Shown here piece by piece: positions 15,112 through 23,910 of a DNA stretch of 34,928 bases (its first letter is position 1; each line of letters starts with the position of its first letter). The translations under genes and the position numbers were made by a program. The DNA is from Arthrobacter sp. SO3 (GTDB lineage Bacteria; Actinomycetota; Actinomycetes; Actinomycetales; Micrococcaceae): assembly GCF_020532825.1 (NCBI RefSeq), contig NZ_MQTS01000116.1, forward strand, positions 1 to 34,928, read 5' to 3'. Under the pieces are notes generated by a model. It was not told the DNA's origin, made no database searches, and saw only the letters and a list, made by a program, of their open reading frames with translations.

Positions 15112-15339
15112 GACTTTGTTGGCTCCGGGACGCAGCCGGTTACGTCACCGCTCAATCCAACTGCCGCGGACTGGGATCCGGGGTGCCCCGTTCCCGGCGG
15201 ATCCTTCGCGCCCGGAATTCGGCCAGCTCCGGCATGCCCGGCGCGGTGGCGACGATGGGTCACGAGCCGGCCCGGGCGAAACCGATCTCATCGGCGGCGT
15301 AGCTGTGCAGCCTGCCGCCGTTCCAATCGGAGCTGCGGT
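15112..15339 (-). other. Gene-free stretch with a possible coding relic
   Basis: No convincing gene is present. On the minus strand one frame is open except for a single stop (15262-15260): the part before it ends DEIGFARAGS, and after it comes a 27-residue frame from ATG 15235 to TGA 15152 (MPELAEFRARRIRRERG...). This could be the tail of a decayed gene, but high GC content makes such open stretches common. Confidence 0.2.
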
Positions 15340-15744
15340 CTAGTCCCGGACTATTGAGCGGCGGGTGGGGTGCTGAAGCGTCTTGCCGCTGGCGCGCCGA
15401 AGGCGTACGGCCTTGCGTTCCTTGAGGTAATACGCCCAGGAGGTGGGCACCGTGAAAAGGACGATGGCAAAGCCAATGATTAATTGCACCCAGTTGGTAA
15501 CCTTGTTGTCGATCAACAGCCCAACGCCGGCCACAACTACCACGCTGGAGAAGACCGAGATCAGGACGGCGAGGAACAGCAGGCCGCCAGCCGAATTGAC
15601 TGGCTTGAGCGCACTTCCCACCGAGCCCTTGTAGACACCGTACTCCTCAACGGTGAGCCCCTGCTTCGCGGCTTCCAGCTCGATCTGGCGCTTATAGAAG
15701 CCCTTGCGCCGGGACGGGCGTCCGTGCTCCGGAGCGTCGCTCAT
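15340..15744 (-). CDS. Two-helix membrane protein, third gene of the WXG cassette
   Basis: A 134-residue protein with a basic, hydrophilic N-terminus (SRRKGFYKRQIELEAAKQGL), two hydrophobic helices (about 53-78 and 86-108) and a basic C-terminal tail. ATG 15744 overlaps the stop of the preceding gene (ATGA), so the two are translationally coupled. No family is recognised. As a membrane partner encoded last in a cassette headed by a WXG-domain protein, it could anchor, export or neutralise that protein; this is inference from context only. Confidence 0.75.
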   Translation of the reverse strand: MSDAPEHGRPSRRKGFYKRQIELEAAKQGLTVEEYGVYKGSVGSALKPVNSAGGLLFLAVLISVFSSVVVVAGVGLLIDNKVTNWVQLIIGFAIVLFTVPTSWAYYLKERKAVRLRRASGKTLQHPTRRSIVRD

Positions 15745-16385
15745 GAGACGCCGTCCCCCCTGGTTTCCCGAATCCGAATGAGCAGTCCCGCGGTGTCCAG
15801 ACCCGTTGTTTCGGCGACGTCCGTTGCGGGGTCGACAACTTTGGCGACCGCCCAGCCGCCGTTGTCCGGTCGGATGAGGAGGTGGTCTTCGGCGGAGATC
15901 GTCCTGACCCGGATGAACGCTGTGCCGCCGGGGTGGGTTCGGGTGTGTTCTTCGATGATGGACAGTTCGGCGTCGGCACCGTCAACCTCGGGGTCCTGGG
16001 CGAAGACGAACCACGTGCTGAGAGTCCGGGGCTGCATCAGCAGCGACACTTTGTCGGACTCCACGTGCACCACCGTATCTGTCTTCTCACCGTCGACCAG
16101 GCTGATTTCGGTCCAGCGGTCCGCCCGGGACAAGGCATAGGCAGTGGGTACGGCCGGGCCTTCCAGGTCAAGGTCGTCGTCGACGCTGGCGAAGCCGCGG
16201 CCCAGGAGAGACGAACTTCCGGCGATGCAGATCGGATCGGACTGGACTTCCTCTTCCAGCCGCAGTACCTGGGCCGACTTCCGTGCGGAGTCGGTGTCGA
16301 ACCTCCGGATCAGGTAGGCGATTTCGGCAAAGCCGAAGCCGACTGCCGTATCCGGCGAGTCAGTAGGTTGGATGCTGGTTGTCAC
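15741..16385 (-). CDS. Hypothetical cytosolic protein, second gene of the WXG cassette
   Basis: A 214-residue, acidic, soluble protein without membrane helices. The frame opens upstream at a TTG, but GTG 16385 is preferred because GAAGGG lies 7 nt before it. The predicted mix of strands and helices includes FGFAEIAYLIRRF, a basic/acidic segment LRLEEEVQ, and a beta-rich C-terminal half (TAFIRVRTISAEDHLLIRP). I do not recognise a family. It starts 21 bp after the WXG gene and overlaps the membrane-protein gene, so it may be a dedicated chaperone (like EspG in ESX systems), an immunity protein, or a partner; none is shown by sequence. Confidence 0.72.
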   Translation of the reverse strand: MTTSIQPTDSPDTAVGFGFAEIAYLIRRFDTDSARKSAQVLRLEEEVQSDPICIAGSSSLLGRGFASVDDDLDLEGPAVPTAYALSRADRWTEISLVDGEKTDTVVHVESDKVSLLMQPRTLSTWFVFAQDPEVDGADAELSIIEEHTRTHPGGTAFIRVRTISAEDHLLIRPDNGGWAVAKVVDPATDVAETTGLDTAGLLIRIRETRGDGVS

Positions 16386-16406
16386 GCGGGTACCCTTCAA
16401 TTGAAT

Positions 16407-17429
16407 TTATCCGAAGCCCAGGAAGCTGGCGGCGCCCTTGCCAAGGTCGGCCAGATTCTTCCCGGTGTCTTCGACGAATTTGCCTGGGTCCTTCACCGCC
16501 GCGCCAACGGCGTCTGCGACGTCACTGGCAGCGCCGTTCACGAATTCCTTGACCGCTGGGATCTCGTAAATCGCGATGGCCGCGCTGGCCACGGCACAGA
16601 CGGTGCCGGCCGGCGGGGGAAGGAAACAGGCAACGCCGAGGGCCGCCTTGGCGCCTGACCAGGCGCCGGCTTCCGGATTGCCCTCTGCAAAGTTTTTGAC
16701 GGCGTCGAATCCGTTGAGGCCCACGCCGGCCCAACCCAGGCCGCGGCCGAGCCCGCCCTTGCCCAGAGCTTCAAGGACCGTGCCCTTGCCCTTGAACAGC
16801 CAGGCGCTTTCTGCGAAGACGCCACTGAACTTGTTGAAAGCCGGGACGTATTTCTGGAGATTTTTGAGCCCGATCAGGTCTGTGGCCGAATCCAGGAGAT
16901 TGTAGGTCGCGCTGGTGGCGGGGAGCCTGCCCCAGGCGGCGGCGTTAGTGAACGTGCCGAAGCCCTTCGATGCCATCGTGGCCAGGCCAAACACATTCTT
17001 GGGAAGGTCGAAGGCTGTTTTCGTCATACCCCGGAAACCCCACGCGTCCCTGAACGGTGAACCTTTCGCCAGCCAGTCCGGTCCCCAGGGATTGCTGCCA
17101 GTACCGCTCCGCACGGAAATTCCGGCAATTCCGGCACTTCCGCCGCCGCCGGTGGCCGCGTTGCTGGCCTTCTCCTGCTGCTCGGCGTGGGTCAGCAGCC
17201 GCTTGGACTCGGCCTTGAGGGCATGTGCGGTCTTCTGGATCAGGGCCCGGTGGCTGCCGTTCCACTCGGAGGTGAACCGCGCGGCGTCGGCACCCTTCCA
17301 GGCGGTGTTGTTGTTGATCGCCGACGTCAGCGTCGTCGACTGCTGCAGCAGCGTCTCGGACGTCTTACCGAACTGTTGCGCGAGCGTGCGCAGCTGGGCG
17401 ACGTCGGCGCCCCACAAGTTTCCTGCCAT
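16407..17429 (-). CDS. WXG-domain protein, probable type VII secretion substrate
   Basis: A 340-residue protein whose first ~90 residues form a WXG100-like helical hairpin: WGADVAQLRTLAQQF, then the turn W44-K-G46 followed by ADAARFTSEW and a second helix. A Gly-rich linker (about 92-105) leads to a C-terminal region of about 230 residues rich in Gly and Ala with amphipathic or hydrophobic segments, including ACFLPPPAGTVCAVAS with two cysteines nine residues apart, and ending GKNLADLGKGAASFLGFG. GGGGGAG precedes the ATG. The long, membrane-active-looking tail suggests an exported effector or pore-like protein rather than a simple EsxA homologue. No secretion machinery is in the window. It heads a three-gene operon. 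Confidence 0.8.
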   Translation of the reverse strand: MAGNLWGADVAQLRTLAQQFGKTSETLLQQSTTLTSAINNNTAWKGADAARFTSEWNGSHRALIQKTAHALKAESKRLLTHAEQQEKASNAATGGGGSAGIAGISVRSGTGSNPWGPDWLAKGSPFRDAWGFRGMTKTAFDLPKNVFGLATMASKGFGTFTNAAAWGRLPATSATYNLLDSATDLIGLKNLQKYVPAFNKFSGVFAESAWLFKGKGTVLEALGKGGLGRGLGWAGVGLNGFDAVKNFAEGNPEAGAWSGAKAALGVACFLPPPAGTVCAVASAAIAIYEIPAVKEFVNGAASDVADAVGAAVKDPGKFVEDTGKNLADLGKGAASFLGFG

Positions 17430-17455
17430 AGCGGCTCCCCCTATCCGTGCATCAG

Positions 17456-17509
17456 CCTAACCGGCTGGGGCCGGGATCTGGTGCATTCCGGCGTGCGTAC
17501 CTAACCGGC
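17456..17509. repeat. Repeated CCTAACCGGC elements upstream of the WXG cassette
   Basis: CCTAACCGGC occurs exactly at 17456-17465 and 17500-17509, 44 bp apart (about four helical turns), with a related GGTAACCGG at 17515. The proximal copy overlaps a minus-strand TAGGCT -10 that would give a short leader before ATG 17429. Possible operator sites. Confidence 0.45.
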
Positions 17510-17579
17510 ACCAAGGTAACCGGAACCGCCGCAGCCGGCGATGGGGTGATCTCCCCATGCGCCGGTGACCGGCAGGGTG

Positions 17580-17798
17580 TTACTCGCCGTCGTGCTCCGT
17601 GAGCAGCGCGTGCTTCCGCTTCCGGAGGGCGAAGAACGCCCCGAAGGCAAAGGCCTGGGTGACCACCACTAGCACGATTGCGCCGAGGATCTTGTCGCCG
17701 CCCAGGATCATGGTCAGCCCCACGATCGCGGAGAGCAGTGCCAGCAGCGGCAGCAGCATATAGCCCAGGACGAAGAGGGTCTCGGATTTGGTCAGCAT
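17580..17798 (-). CDS. Small two-helix membrane protein downstream of folA
   Basis: A 72-residue protein starting MLTKSETLFVLGYM, with two hydrophobic helices (about 8-31 and 39-59) and a charged tail (RKRKHALLTEHDGE). The frame is open further upstream inside folA, but ATG 17798 is preferred because AAGGGA overlaps the folA stop just upstream. It is the third gene of the thyA-folA transcript. No family or function is recognised. Confidence 0.75.
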   Translation of the reverse strand: MLTKSETLFVLGYMLLPLLALLSAIVGLTMILGGDKILGAIVLVVVTQAFAFGAFFALRKRKHALLTEHDGE

Positions 17799-17802
17799 TC
17801 CC

Positions 17803-18390
17803 TTAGCCCTCCGCCCGGTGCCAGACGTTGATGCGGTAGCGGGTGCCGTTTTCCGCCGTCTGCCAGCCGTCGGCCGGCAGGCTCGCGCCCATGGTCCAGT
17901 CGTAGCCGAGGTCCGGGGCGAAGGTGTCGCCCTCCGTGGTGGTGTCGATCGTGGTGATGACGGCGACGTTGGCGAGGTCCATGGACTGCGCATAGATATT
18001 GCCGCCGCCGATGATCCAGACCATTTCGTTGCCGGAGGCGAACTGGGACTCCAGGAGGGCGTCGTCCAGGGACTTGACCGCGACGGCGCCCTCCGCGACA
18101 GCAGTCTGACCCCAGCCTTCCTGGCGGGTGATCACAATGTTCGTCCGCCCGGGCAGGGGGCGGTATTTCTCGGGAAAGGACTCCCAGGTCTTGCGGCCCA
18201 TGATCACGGGGTGCCCGGTGGTGAGCCGGGTGAAGTGCACCATGTCCTCGCGAAGGCGCCACGGCATACCGCCGTCCTTGCCAATGACACCGGTGCTGGT
18301 TTGGGCCCAGACGACGCCGAGCCCGGTGAGGGCATCCAGCGTGGCGGTAAAATCAGCGGGCTGCGCGCCCGGCATTTTGTCGTTGCTCAT
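17803..18390 (-). CDS. folA: Dihydrofolate reductase
   Basis: A 195-residue DHFR that regenerates tetrahydrofolate with NADPH after thymidylate synthesis. The active-site segment [20 protein letters not shown], the NADPH-binding [12 protein letters not shown] and [11 protein letters not shown], and the [12 protein letters not shown] motif are clear. The ATG overlaps the thyA stop (ATGA). The N-terminus has about 20 residues more than typical DHFRs; this ATG is still preferred for its coupling to thyA, although an internal start is possible. Confidence 0.97.
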   Translation of the reverse strand: MSNDKMPGAQPADFTATLDALTGLGVVWAQTSTGVIGKDGGMPWRLREDMVHFTRLTTGHPVIMGRKTWESFPEKYRPLPGRTNIVITRQEGWGQTAVAEGAVAVKSLDDALLESQFASGNEMVWIIGGGNIYAQSMDLANVAVITTIDTTTEGDTFAPDLGYDWTMGASLPADGWQTAENGTRYRINVWHRAEG

Positions 18391-19190
18391 ACGGCTATCG
18401 GGGCCTTAATCGTCGGGTGGTGCTGGTATCCGACCACCTCGAAGTCATCGAGGGTGTAGTCGAAGATGGAGCCCGGCTTGCGGGTGATCTTGAGCTGCGG
18501 GTAGTCGTAGGGGGCCCGGGTGAGCTGCTTGAGGACCTGGTCCATGTGGTTGTCGTAGATGTGGACGTCGCCGCCGGTCCAGACGAATTCGCCGGGTTCC
18601 AGGCCGGTCTGCTGGGCGACCATGCAGGTCAGCAGGGCGTAGGAGGCGATGTTGAACGGCACCCCCAGGAAGGTGTCCGCGGAGCGCTGGTAGAGCTGGC
18701 ACGAGAGCTTGCCGTCGGCGACGTAGAACTGGAAGAACGCGTGGCACGGCGGGAGGGCCATGTCCTTGAGCTCGGCGACGTTCCAGGCCGAGACGATGTG
18801 CCGGCGGGAATCCGGGTTGGACTTGAGGTTTTCGACGAGTTCGGCGATCTGGTCAATGTGGCCGCCGTCGGGGGTCGGCCAGGAACGCCACTGGACGCCG
18901 TAGACCGGGCCGAGTTCGCCGTCGGCGTCGGCCCATTCGTTCCAGATGGTGACACCCTGGTCCTGCATCCACTTCACGTTCGTGTCCCCGCGGAGGAACC
19001 ACAGCAGTTCCACGGCGACGGACTTGAAGTGCACGCGTTTGGTGGTGATCAGGGGGAAACTCTTGCTCAGATCGAAACGCATCTGGCGGCCGAAGACGCT
19101 CAGGGTGCCCGTCCCGGTCCGGTCCGATTTGTGCGTGCCATGGTCCAGGACATCGCGCAGCAGGTCTTCATAGGGCGTTGGAATGCTCAC
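18387..19190 (-). CDS. thyA: Thymidylate synthase ThyA
   Basis: A 267-residue enzyme that methylates dUMP to dTMP with methylenetetrahydrofolate, producing the dihydrofolate used by FolA. C149 in [13 protein letters not shown] is the nucleophile; [25 protein letters not shown] and [12 protein letters not shown] form the dUMP and folate sites. The GTG start is fixed by the leaderless -10. It is the first gene of thyA-folA-membrane protein. Confidence 0.98.
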   Translation of the reverse strand: MSIPTPYEDLLRDVLDHGTHKSDRTGTGTLSVFGRQMRFDLSKSFPLITTKRVHFKSVAVELLWFLRGDTNVKWMQDQGVTIWNEWADADGELGPVYGVQWRSWPTPDGGHIDQIAELVENLKSNPDSRRHIVSAWNVAELKDMALPPCHAFFQFYVADGKLSCQLYQRSADTFLGVPFNIASYALLTCMVAQQTGLEPGEFVWTGGDVHIYDNHMDQVLKQLTRAPYDYPQLKITRKPGSIFDYTLDDFEVVGYQHHPTIKAPIAV

Positions 19191-19202
19191 CGTCCCAGTC
19201 TA
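19191..19202 (-). promoter_or_regulatory. Leaderless -10 element for thyA
   Basis: Minus-strand TAGACT, 6 nt (GGGACG), then GTG 19190. Confidence 0.5.
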
Positions 19203-19265
19203 CTGAGAAGTCCGGTCCGAGCCTTATTCGTCTTGCTGGCTGGGCAGCCCGGAGGGTCAAGGACC

Positions 19266-20243
19266 TCAGTCGTCGAAGGGCCTGAACCGCTCCACCGCGA
19301 CGACTTTGTCCTTGCTGTGGTGCGCCACATGGCACACGACGATCTCGCCGGGAGCAAGGAACGGATCGGTGGCCGGCAGCAGGGCGCGCAGCCGGGAACC
19401 CATGTGCTTTCCCAGCTGGGCGAACACGGTGGGGAGGGCAGGGCGGTGCGTGCAAAGCGCGACGGCCCGCTGCTTGTCGAAGAGGCCCTCGACAGCGGCC
19501 GCCGTCTTGTGCGGGTGGCGGCCGTGCCGGTGCTCCGTGAGGGCCTCGTTCAGCTTTACCTTCGCGTCGGACGCCTTGGCGTACGGGGCGATGGTGGCCA
19601 CGCACCTGAGCCAGGGGCTGGAGACAATGCGCATAGGCTTCCACGCCTGCAGGAGCCGCCCCACTGCCTGCGCCTGCCGCATCCCCGTGGCAGCCAGGGG
19701 CCGGTCCCCTTCGGCTTTGGACCAGGAGGAGCGCGGCTTGGCCTTGGCATGGCGCACGATCACCAGCGGCCACGTTTTCAATTCGCCGCGGGCGTGGGCG
19801 GCATCCAGGTGCTCCAGCGGTGCCACGTCGCTCGGGTTGCTCAGCAGGCGGGCGGCTTTCTCCGGCGAGCACCACATGACGCTGTCCACCTCTTTGCCGT
19901 CCGGCAGGAGCGGGGCGCCGTCGACGTCGACCGCCCAGTAATGGACCACCTTCAGGCCCGCGGGGACGTGGTAGTGGATGGCGGGCAGCGGGATGCCCAG
20001 CGGCGCCTTCAGCCCGATCTCTTCTTCGACCTCGCGGGACGCGCACTCGGGCACCGTCTCGCCGGGGTCGATTTTTCCCTTCGGCCATGACCAGTCGTCA
20101 TACCGCGGGCGATGGATCAGCAGGACCTCGAGCTTGTCCTTGTCGCCCGGGGCGACGCGCCACGGCAAGGCGCCCGCAGCCACCACGGCAATCTCTTCGC
20201 CGAGATGGTCTGTCTGGTCGGCAACCAGTGCATCGCTATTCAA
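19266..20243 (-). CDS. mutT1: NUDIX hydrolase / histidine phosphatase fusion (MutT1 type)
   Basis: A 325-residue two-domain protein. An N-terminal NUDIX domain has a perfect box (residues about 56-78: GKIDPGE, then REVEEEIGL). A C-terminal SixA-like histidine phosphatase starts at about residue 160 with R164-H165 (VIVRHAKAKP). Mycobacterial MutT1 has this architecture and hydrolyses 8-oxo-(d)GTP and diadenosine polyphosphates, sanitising the nucleotide pool. The frame extends into ppk, but TTG 20243 is chosen because AGGGGC lies 8 nt before it and it starts just after the ppk stop. The ppk-mutT1 order is the same as in mycobacteria. Confidence 0.9.
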   Translation of the reverse strand: MNSDALVADQTDHLGEEIAVVAAGALPWRVAPGDKDKLEVLLIHRPRYDDWSWPKGKIDPGETVPECASREVEEEIGLKAPLGIPLPAIHYHVPAGLKVVHYWAVDVDGAPLLPDGKEVDSVMWCSPEKAARLLSNPSDVAPLEHLDAAHARGELKTWPLVIVRHAKAKPRSSWSKAEGDRPLAATGMRQAQAVGRLLQAWKPMRIVSSPWLRCVATIAPYAKASDAKVKLNEALTEHRHGRHPHKTAAAVEGLFDKQRAVALCTHRPALPTVFAQLGKHMGSRLRALLPATDPFLAPGEIVVCHVAHHSKDKVVAVERFRPFDD

Positions 20244-20254
20244 TGACAGAGCCC

Positions 20255-22519
20255 CTACCGCAGCCCGGCCGCGCGCTGCCGCGAGCGGGAATTGAGCAGC
20301 CACGACTGGATGTCCTCGAGTTCGTGCCCGTCGTCGGCAAGGTGGTGGCGGGTCCATTGCGCCTGGCTGTCCAGGTGCCAGCTGGCGGTGCCCGGATCCA
20401 TGTAGCGGCGCAGCAGGTCCATGACGTACGTGGTGTCGTCCCCGCTGGTGAGCTGGACGAGGGCTTCCACCCGGCGGTCAAGGTTACGGTGCATCATATC
20501 CGCCGAGCCGATGTAGACCACCGGGTCCCCGCCGTTGGCGAACGCGAAGACGCGGGAGTGTTCCAGGAAACGGCCCAGCACCGAGCGGACGGTGATGTTC
20601 TCGCTGAGGCCGGGCACCCCGGGACGCAGTGAGCAGATGCCGCGGACGATGATATCCACCGGAACACCGGCCTGCGAGGCCCGGTACAGCGAATCGATAA
20701 TCGCTTCGTCCACCATCGAGTTGACCTTGATCTGGACCCGGGCGGTCAGGCCCGCCCGGGCGTTCCGGATCTCGGTTTCGATCCGGTCGATGAGTCCCGA
20801 CCGGACCGACCGCGGCGCCACCAGGAGCCGCTTGAAGGTCGACTTCGGCGCGTAGCCGGAGAGCTGGTTGAAAAGCTTGGACAGGTCCTCGCCCACCTGC
20901 TCATTGGCTGTGAGCAGGCCCAGGTCCTCGTAATAGCGGGCGGTGCGGGGGTGGTAGTTGCCGGTGCCGATGTGGCAGTAGCGGCGGAGACCATCGACTT
21001 CCTGGCGGACCACGAGGGAGAGTTTGCAGTGCGTCTTGAGGCCCACGATTCCGTAGACCACGTGCACGCCGGCCTGCTCCAGCTTCCGGGCCCAGGAGAT
21101 GTTGGCCTGTTCGTCGAAACGCGCCTTGATCTCCACGAGGGCCAGGACCTGCTTGCCGGCTTCGGCGGCATCGATCAGGGCATCGACGATCGGCGAATCG
21201 CCCGACGTGCGGTACAGCGTCTGCTTGATGGCCTGGACCTTCGGGTCCGAGGCCGCCTGCTCCAGGAACGCCTGCACCGAGGTCGAGAAGGAGTCATAGG
21301 GGTGGTGCAGCAGGATGTCCCGCCGCCGCATGGCCGCAAAGACGTTCGCTGCCTTGGACGTTTCCGATTCGTTGAGGTACCGGGAGGTGTGGGGGACGTG
21401 CTTGGGGTAATGCAGGTCGGCCCGGTCGATTCCGGCGATGACCGAGAGGCCCCGGAGGTCCAGCGGCGCGGGGACCGAGTAGACCTCGGATTCCTCGACG
21501 CCCAGCTCGCGGATCAGCAGCGCCCGGATGTTCGGGTTGATGTCGTTCGTGACTTCGAGCCGGACCGGCGGGCCGAAACGGCGGCGCAGCAGTTCCTTTT
21601 CCAGGGCCTGCAGCAGGTTCTCGGCGTCGTCCTCCTCGACCTCGAGGTCCTCATTGCGGGTGACGCGGAAGGTGTGGTGCTCCAGCACCTCCATCCCGGC
21701 AAAGAGCTGGTCCAGGTGGACGGCGATGACTTCCTCGAGGGCGATGAAGCGGGCCACCCGGCCCGGCACCGAGCCGGCGCGCGGGCCGTCAACCGAGATC
21801 AGCCGGGGAAGCTGGTCCGGGACCTTGAGGCGGGCGAAGAGTTCCTTGTCGCTGACCGGGTTGCGGACGACGACGGCGAGGTTGAGTGAGAGTCCCGAGA
21901 TGTAGGGGAAGGGGTGGGCCGGGTCCACGGCCAGGGGGGTCAGGATCGGGAAGACCTTCTCGGCGAACATGGCGCTGAGCTGGTCCTTGGCCTGGGAATC
22001 GAGTTCGTCCCAGTGCATGAGATGGATGTGCTCGTAGGCCAGCGCCGGACGGATCTGCTCGGCGTAGACGAGGGCATGGCGCTGCTGCAGACGGTGGGCC
22101 TCCTCGCCGATCTGCTCGAGGACCTGCATCGGGCTGAGCCCGGCAGGGGAGGGGACGGCCAGGCCGGTGGCGATCCGGCGCTTCAGCCCGGCGACGCGGA
22201 CCATAAAGAACTCGTCCAGGTTGGACGCGAAGATGGAGAGGAAGCTGACGCGTTCCAGCAGGTGCAGGTCCGGGTCTTCGGCCAGTTCCAGCACGCGGGC
22301 GTTGAAGGAGAGCCAGCTCAGTTCACGGTCCAGGAAGCGGTCCGGGCTGAAGTCGCCCTCCGGCTCCAGGCTGGGCGCGAATTCAGGAATGTCGATGCGG
22401 TCCTGGGTGGCCCGCGAGGCGGGCACTTCGGAGGAGCCAAACCGGGCACGCGGGGGTCGCACTTTTTTGTCCGACGTAGCGGCTTCAGACGTGGCTGTCC
22501 GGGCAGATTCCCGTTGCAT
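20255..22519 (-). CDS. ppk: Polyphosphate kinase 1
   Basis: A 754-residue PPK1, which reversibly polymerises the ATP gamma-phosphate into polyphosphate. The N domain has [18 protein letters not shown] and [26 protein letters not shown] follows. The catalytic PLD-like domains contain GLKTHCKL (the phospho-histidine by family analogy), [16 protein letters not shown] and a second site near [13 protein letters not shown]. About 50 N-terminal residues are low-complexity and basic. AGGAGAG precedes the ATG. mutT1 follows 11 bp after the stop. Confidence 0.97.
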   Translation of the reverse strand: MQRESARTATSEAATSDKKVRPPRARFGSSEVPASRATQDRIDIPEFAPSLEPEGDFSPDRFLDRELSWLSFNARVLELAEDPDLHLLERVSFLSIFASNLDEFFMVRVAGLKRRIATGLAVPSPAGLSPMQVLEQIGEEAHRLQQRHALVYAEQIRPALAYEHIHLMHWDELDSQAKDQLSAMFAEKVFPILTPLAVDPAHPFPYISGLSLNLAVVVRNPVSDKELFARLKVPDQLPRLISVDGPRAGSVPGRVARFIALEEVIAVHLDQLFAGMEVLEHHTFRVTRNEDLEVEEDDAENLLQALEKELLRRRFGPPVRLEVTNDINPNIRALLIRELGVEESEVYSVPAPLDLRGLSVIAGIDRADLHYPKHVPHTSRYLNESETSKAANVFAAMRRRDILLHHPYDSFSTSVQAFLEQAASDPKVQAIKQTLYRTSGDSPIVDALIDAAEAGKQVLALVEIKARFDEQANISWARKLEQAGVHVVYGIVGLKTHCKLSLVVRQEVDGLRRYCHIGTGNYHPRTARYYEDLGLLTANEQVGEDLSKLFNQLSGYAPKSTFKRLLVAPRSVRSGLIDRIETEIRNARAGLTARVQIKVNSMVDEAIIDSLYRASQAGVPVDIIVRGICSLRPGVPGLSENITVRSVLGRFLEHSRVFAFANGGDPVVYIGSADMMHRNLDRRVEALVQLTSGDDTTYVMDLLRRYMDPGTASWHLDSQAQWTRHHLADDGHELEDIQSWLLNSRSRQRAAGLR

Positions 22520-22633
22520 GGTCTCTCCTAATGCTGGCGCGATTTAGCTTCAACCTTACAAGCAATCAGCCAGCGATCAGCTTTCGGGCGGTCCGGATTT
22601 CCCCGTGCGCAGACCGGATGTCTGCCGAGTGGA

Positions 22634-23605
22634 TTAACGCCCTTCCAGCGGGGCGTACATGACGTCGACGTCCCAGCGGGTGAAGCCGAGCCGACGGTAG
22701 AGCGAAACGGCCGGAATGTTGTCCGCATCGACGTAGAGCATGACGGCGTGCAGCCCCTGGTGCTGGAGGTGCCGGATACCGGCGACGGTCAGCGCCTTGC
22801 CCAGTCCGCTGCCCTGGGCCCCGGGTGTGACACCGACCACGTACACCTCGCCGATGGCCGGGTGGTCTCCGTGCCGGGGGTGCACCTTGGTCCAGTGGTA
22901 GCCCAGGATCCGGTCCGCGGCATCGACGGCCAGCAGGAAACCGGCGGGATCGAACCACGGCTCAGCCATCCTGGCGTCCAGGTCGGCGCGGGTCATGTTT
23001 CCCTGCTCGGCGTGGTGCGCGAACGCGGCCCGGTTGGCGGCGAGCCAGGAATCCTCATCCCGGCCGGGAACGAAGGCGCGCAGTGTCACTCCGTCGGGCA
23101 GGGGGACGTCGGGCAGCTCCGCTGCCGCGCTGGTGAGCCGCATCTTCCACAACTCCCGGACCGGGCCGTAGCCGTAGCGTGCGGCGAGGTCGGCCGCGGC
23201 TTCGTGGTTGCCGTGGGACCAGGCCTTCAGGCCGGCGAAGCCGCGGGTGGTCCGGAGCTCGCCGACGAGCCGGTCCGCCACGCCCTGGTTGCGGTAGCTC
23301 GGGTGGACGGCGATTTCCAGCACTCCTGTGCCGTCCGGGTCCCCGATGACGACGGCGACCCCGGCCAGGTCCTGCGCCGTCGCAGGGTCGGATTTATCGT
23401 TGGGGCTGTACAGGGCGAGGGTCAGCACTGAATGCTCGCCGGCATCCGCGGCACGCAGCGTCACGAGCGTCTGTTCGGACAGCGGCGGGTTGCCATCGGA
23501 TTCCTCCGCGTCGGCCGCGAGGGCCAGGACGTCCTTCAGGAGCTGCTCATCCGCAGCTCCCTTGGCGACGAGCACGGGCCAGTTTTCAGGTTGCGCAGGA
23601 CTCAT
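22634..23605 (-). CDS. mshD: Mycothiol synthase MshD
   Basis: A 323-residue protein with two GNAT domains that acetylates Cys-GlcN-Ins with acetyl-CoA, the last step in mycothiol synthesis. The N-terminal GNAT is weak (VHPSYRNQGVADRLVGEL); the C-terminal one is strong (VGVTPGAQGSGLGKALTVAG, then LYVDADNIPAVSLYRRLGF, the family signature). Mycothiol is the main thiol of actinobacteria. Its position beside glnR matches the mycobacterial order. A leaderless -10 precedes the ATG. Confidence 0.95.
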   Translation of the reverse strand: MSPAQPENWPVLVAKGAADEQLLKDVLALAADAEESDGNPPLSEQTLVTLRAADAGEHSVLTLALYSPNDKSDPATAQDLAGVAVVIGDPDGTGVLEIAVHPSYRNQGVADRLVGELRTTRGFAGLKAWSHGNHEAAADLAARYGYGPVRELWKMRLTSAAAELPDVPLPDGVTLRAFVPGRDEDSWLAANRAAFAHHAEQGNMTRADLDARMAEPWFDPAGFLLAVDAADRILGYHWTKVHPRHGDHPAIGEVYVVGVTPGAQGSGLGKALTVAGIRHLQHQGLHAVMLYVDADNIPAVSLYRRLGFTRWDVDVMYAPLEGR

Positions 23606-23617
23606 GGTGCAAGGCTA
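23606..23617 (-). promoter_or_regulatory. Leaderless -10 element for mshD
   Basis: Minus-strand TAGCCT, 6 nt (TGCACC), then ATG 23605. Confidence 0.45.
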
Positions 23618-23644
23618 TACGGTGCGGTGGGGGCGGGGCCGATT

Positions 23645-23673
23645 TTGTTGTTTCCGGAACTCTTCGGTAGAGT
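23645..23673 (+). promoter_or_regulatory. Sigma-70-like promoter of the putative small RNA
   Basis: TTGTTG (23645-23650), a 17-bp spacer, then TAGAGT (23668-23673), a good housekeeping promoter pointing into a region without an open frame. It predicts a start near 23680. Confidence 0.55.
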
Positions 23674-23679
23674 CGTTAA

Positions 23680-23830
23680 CTCATCCGGCTGTTCGTCCAG
23701 TGCCTGTTTCTGGAACGGACGTTCGGATGCGAGGGGGATCCACCACTGGGGTGGCCTCGATACGTTCGACCCGTATGTCCTCCACTGAAGCAGAAAAGCC
23801 CCGGACCGAGGTCCGGGGCTTTTCTTTGTT
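23680..23830 (+). ncRNA. Putative structured small RNA, about 150 nt
   Basis: Between the promoter at 23645 and an intrinsic terminator at 23792 there is no coding frame, but three hairpins can be drawn: CGTCCAG/CTGGAACG (23694-23717, one bulged A); a two-part stem CGAGG/CCTCG enclosing CCACC/GGTGG (23730-23759); and ATACG/CGTAT (23760-23776). The fourth is the terminator. Both neighbours, mshD and glnR, are on the opposite strand. I cannot match it to a named RNA family. The alternative is that these sequences belong to the glnR 3' and mshD 5' regions on the minus strand. Confidence 0.45.
23792..23825. terminator. Bidirectional intrinsic terminator
   Basis: A perfect 16-bp inverted repeat, AGAAAAGCCCCGGACC/GGTCCGGGGCTTTTCT, with GA between the arms. 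T-rich ends on both strands make it usable in both directions: it would end the plus-strand small RNA and the minus-strand glnR transcript. Confidence 0.9.
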
Positions 23831-23910
23831 CTCCAGGGCCCGCGAACCGGGGGTTCTTCGTGGCCGGGCTGTGTGGCGGCCGGACGGGCCGTGGCCGGAA
23901 CCCGCCAGGT

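Noticed and set aside
18417..20090. A plus-strand open frame of 557 codons across thyA and mutT1
   Set aside because: It is antisense to two well-supported genes, has no recognisable motif, and long antisense frames are common in GC-rich DNA.
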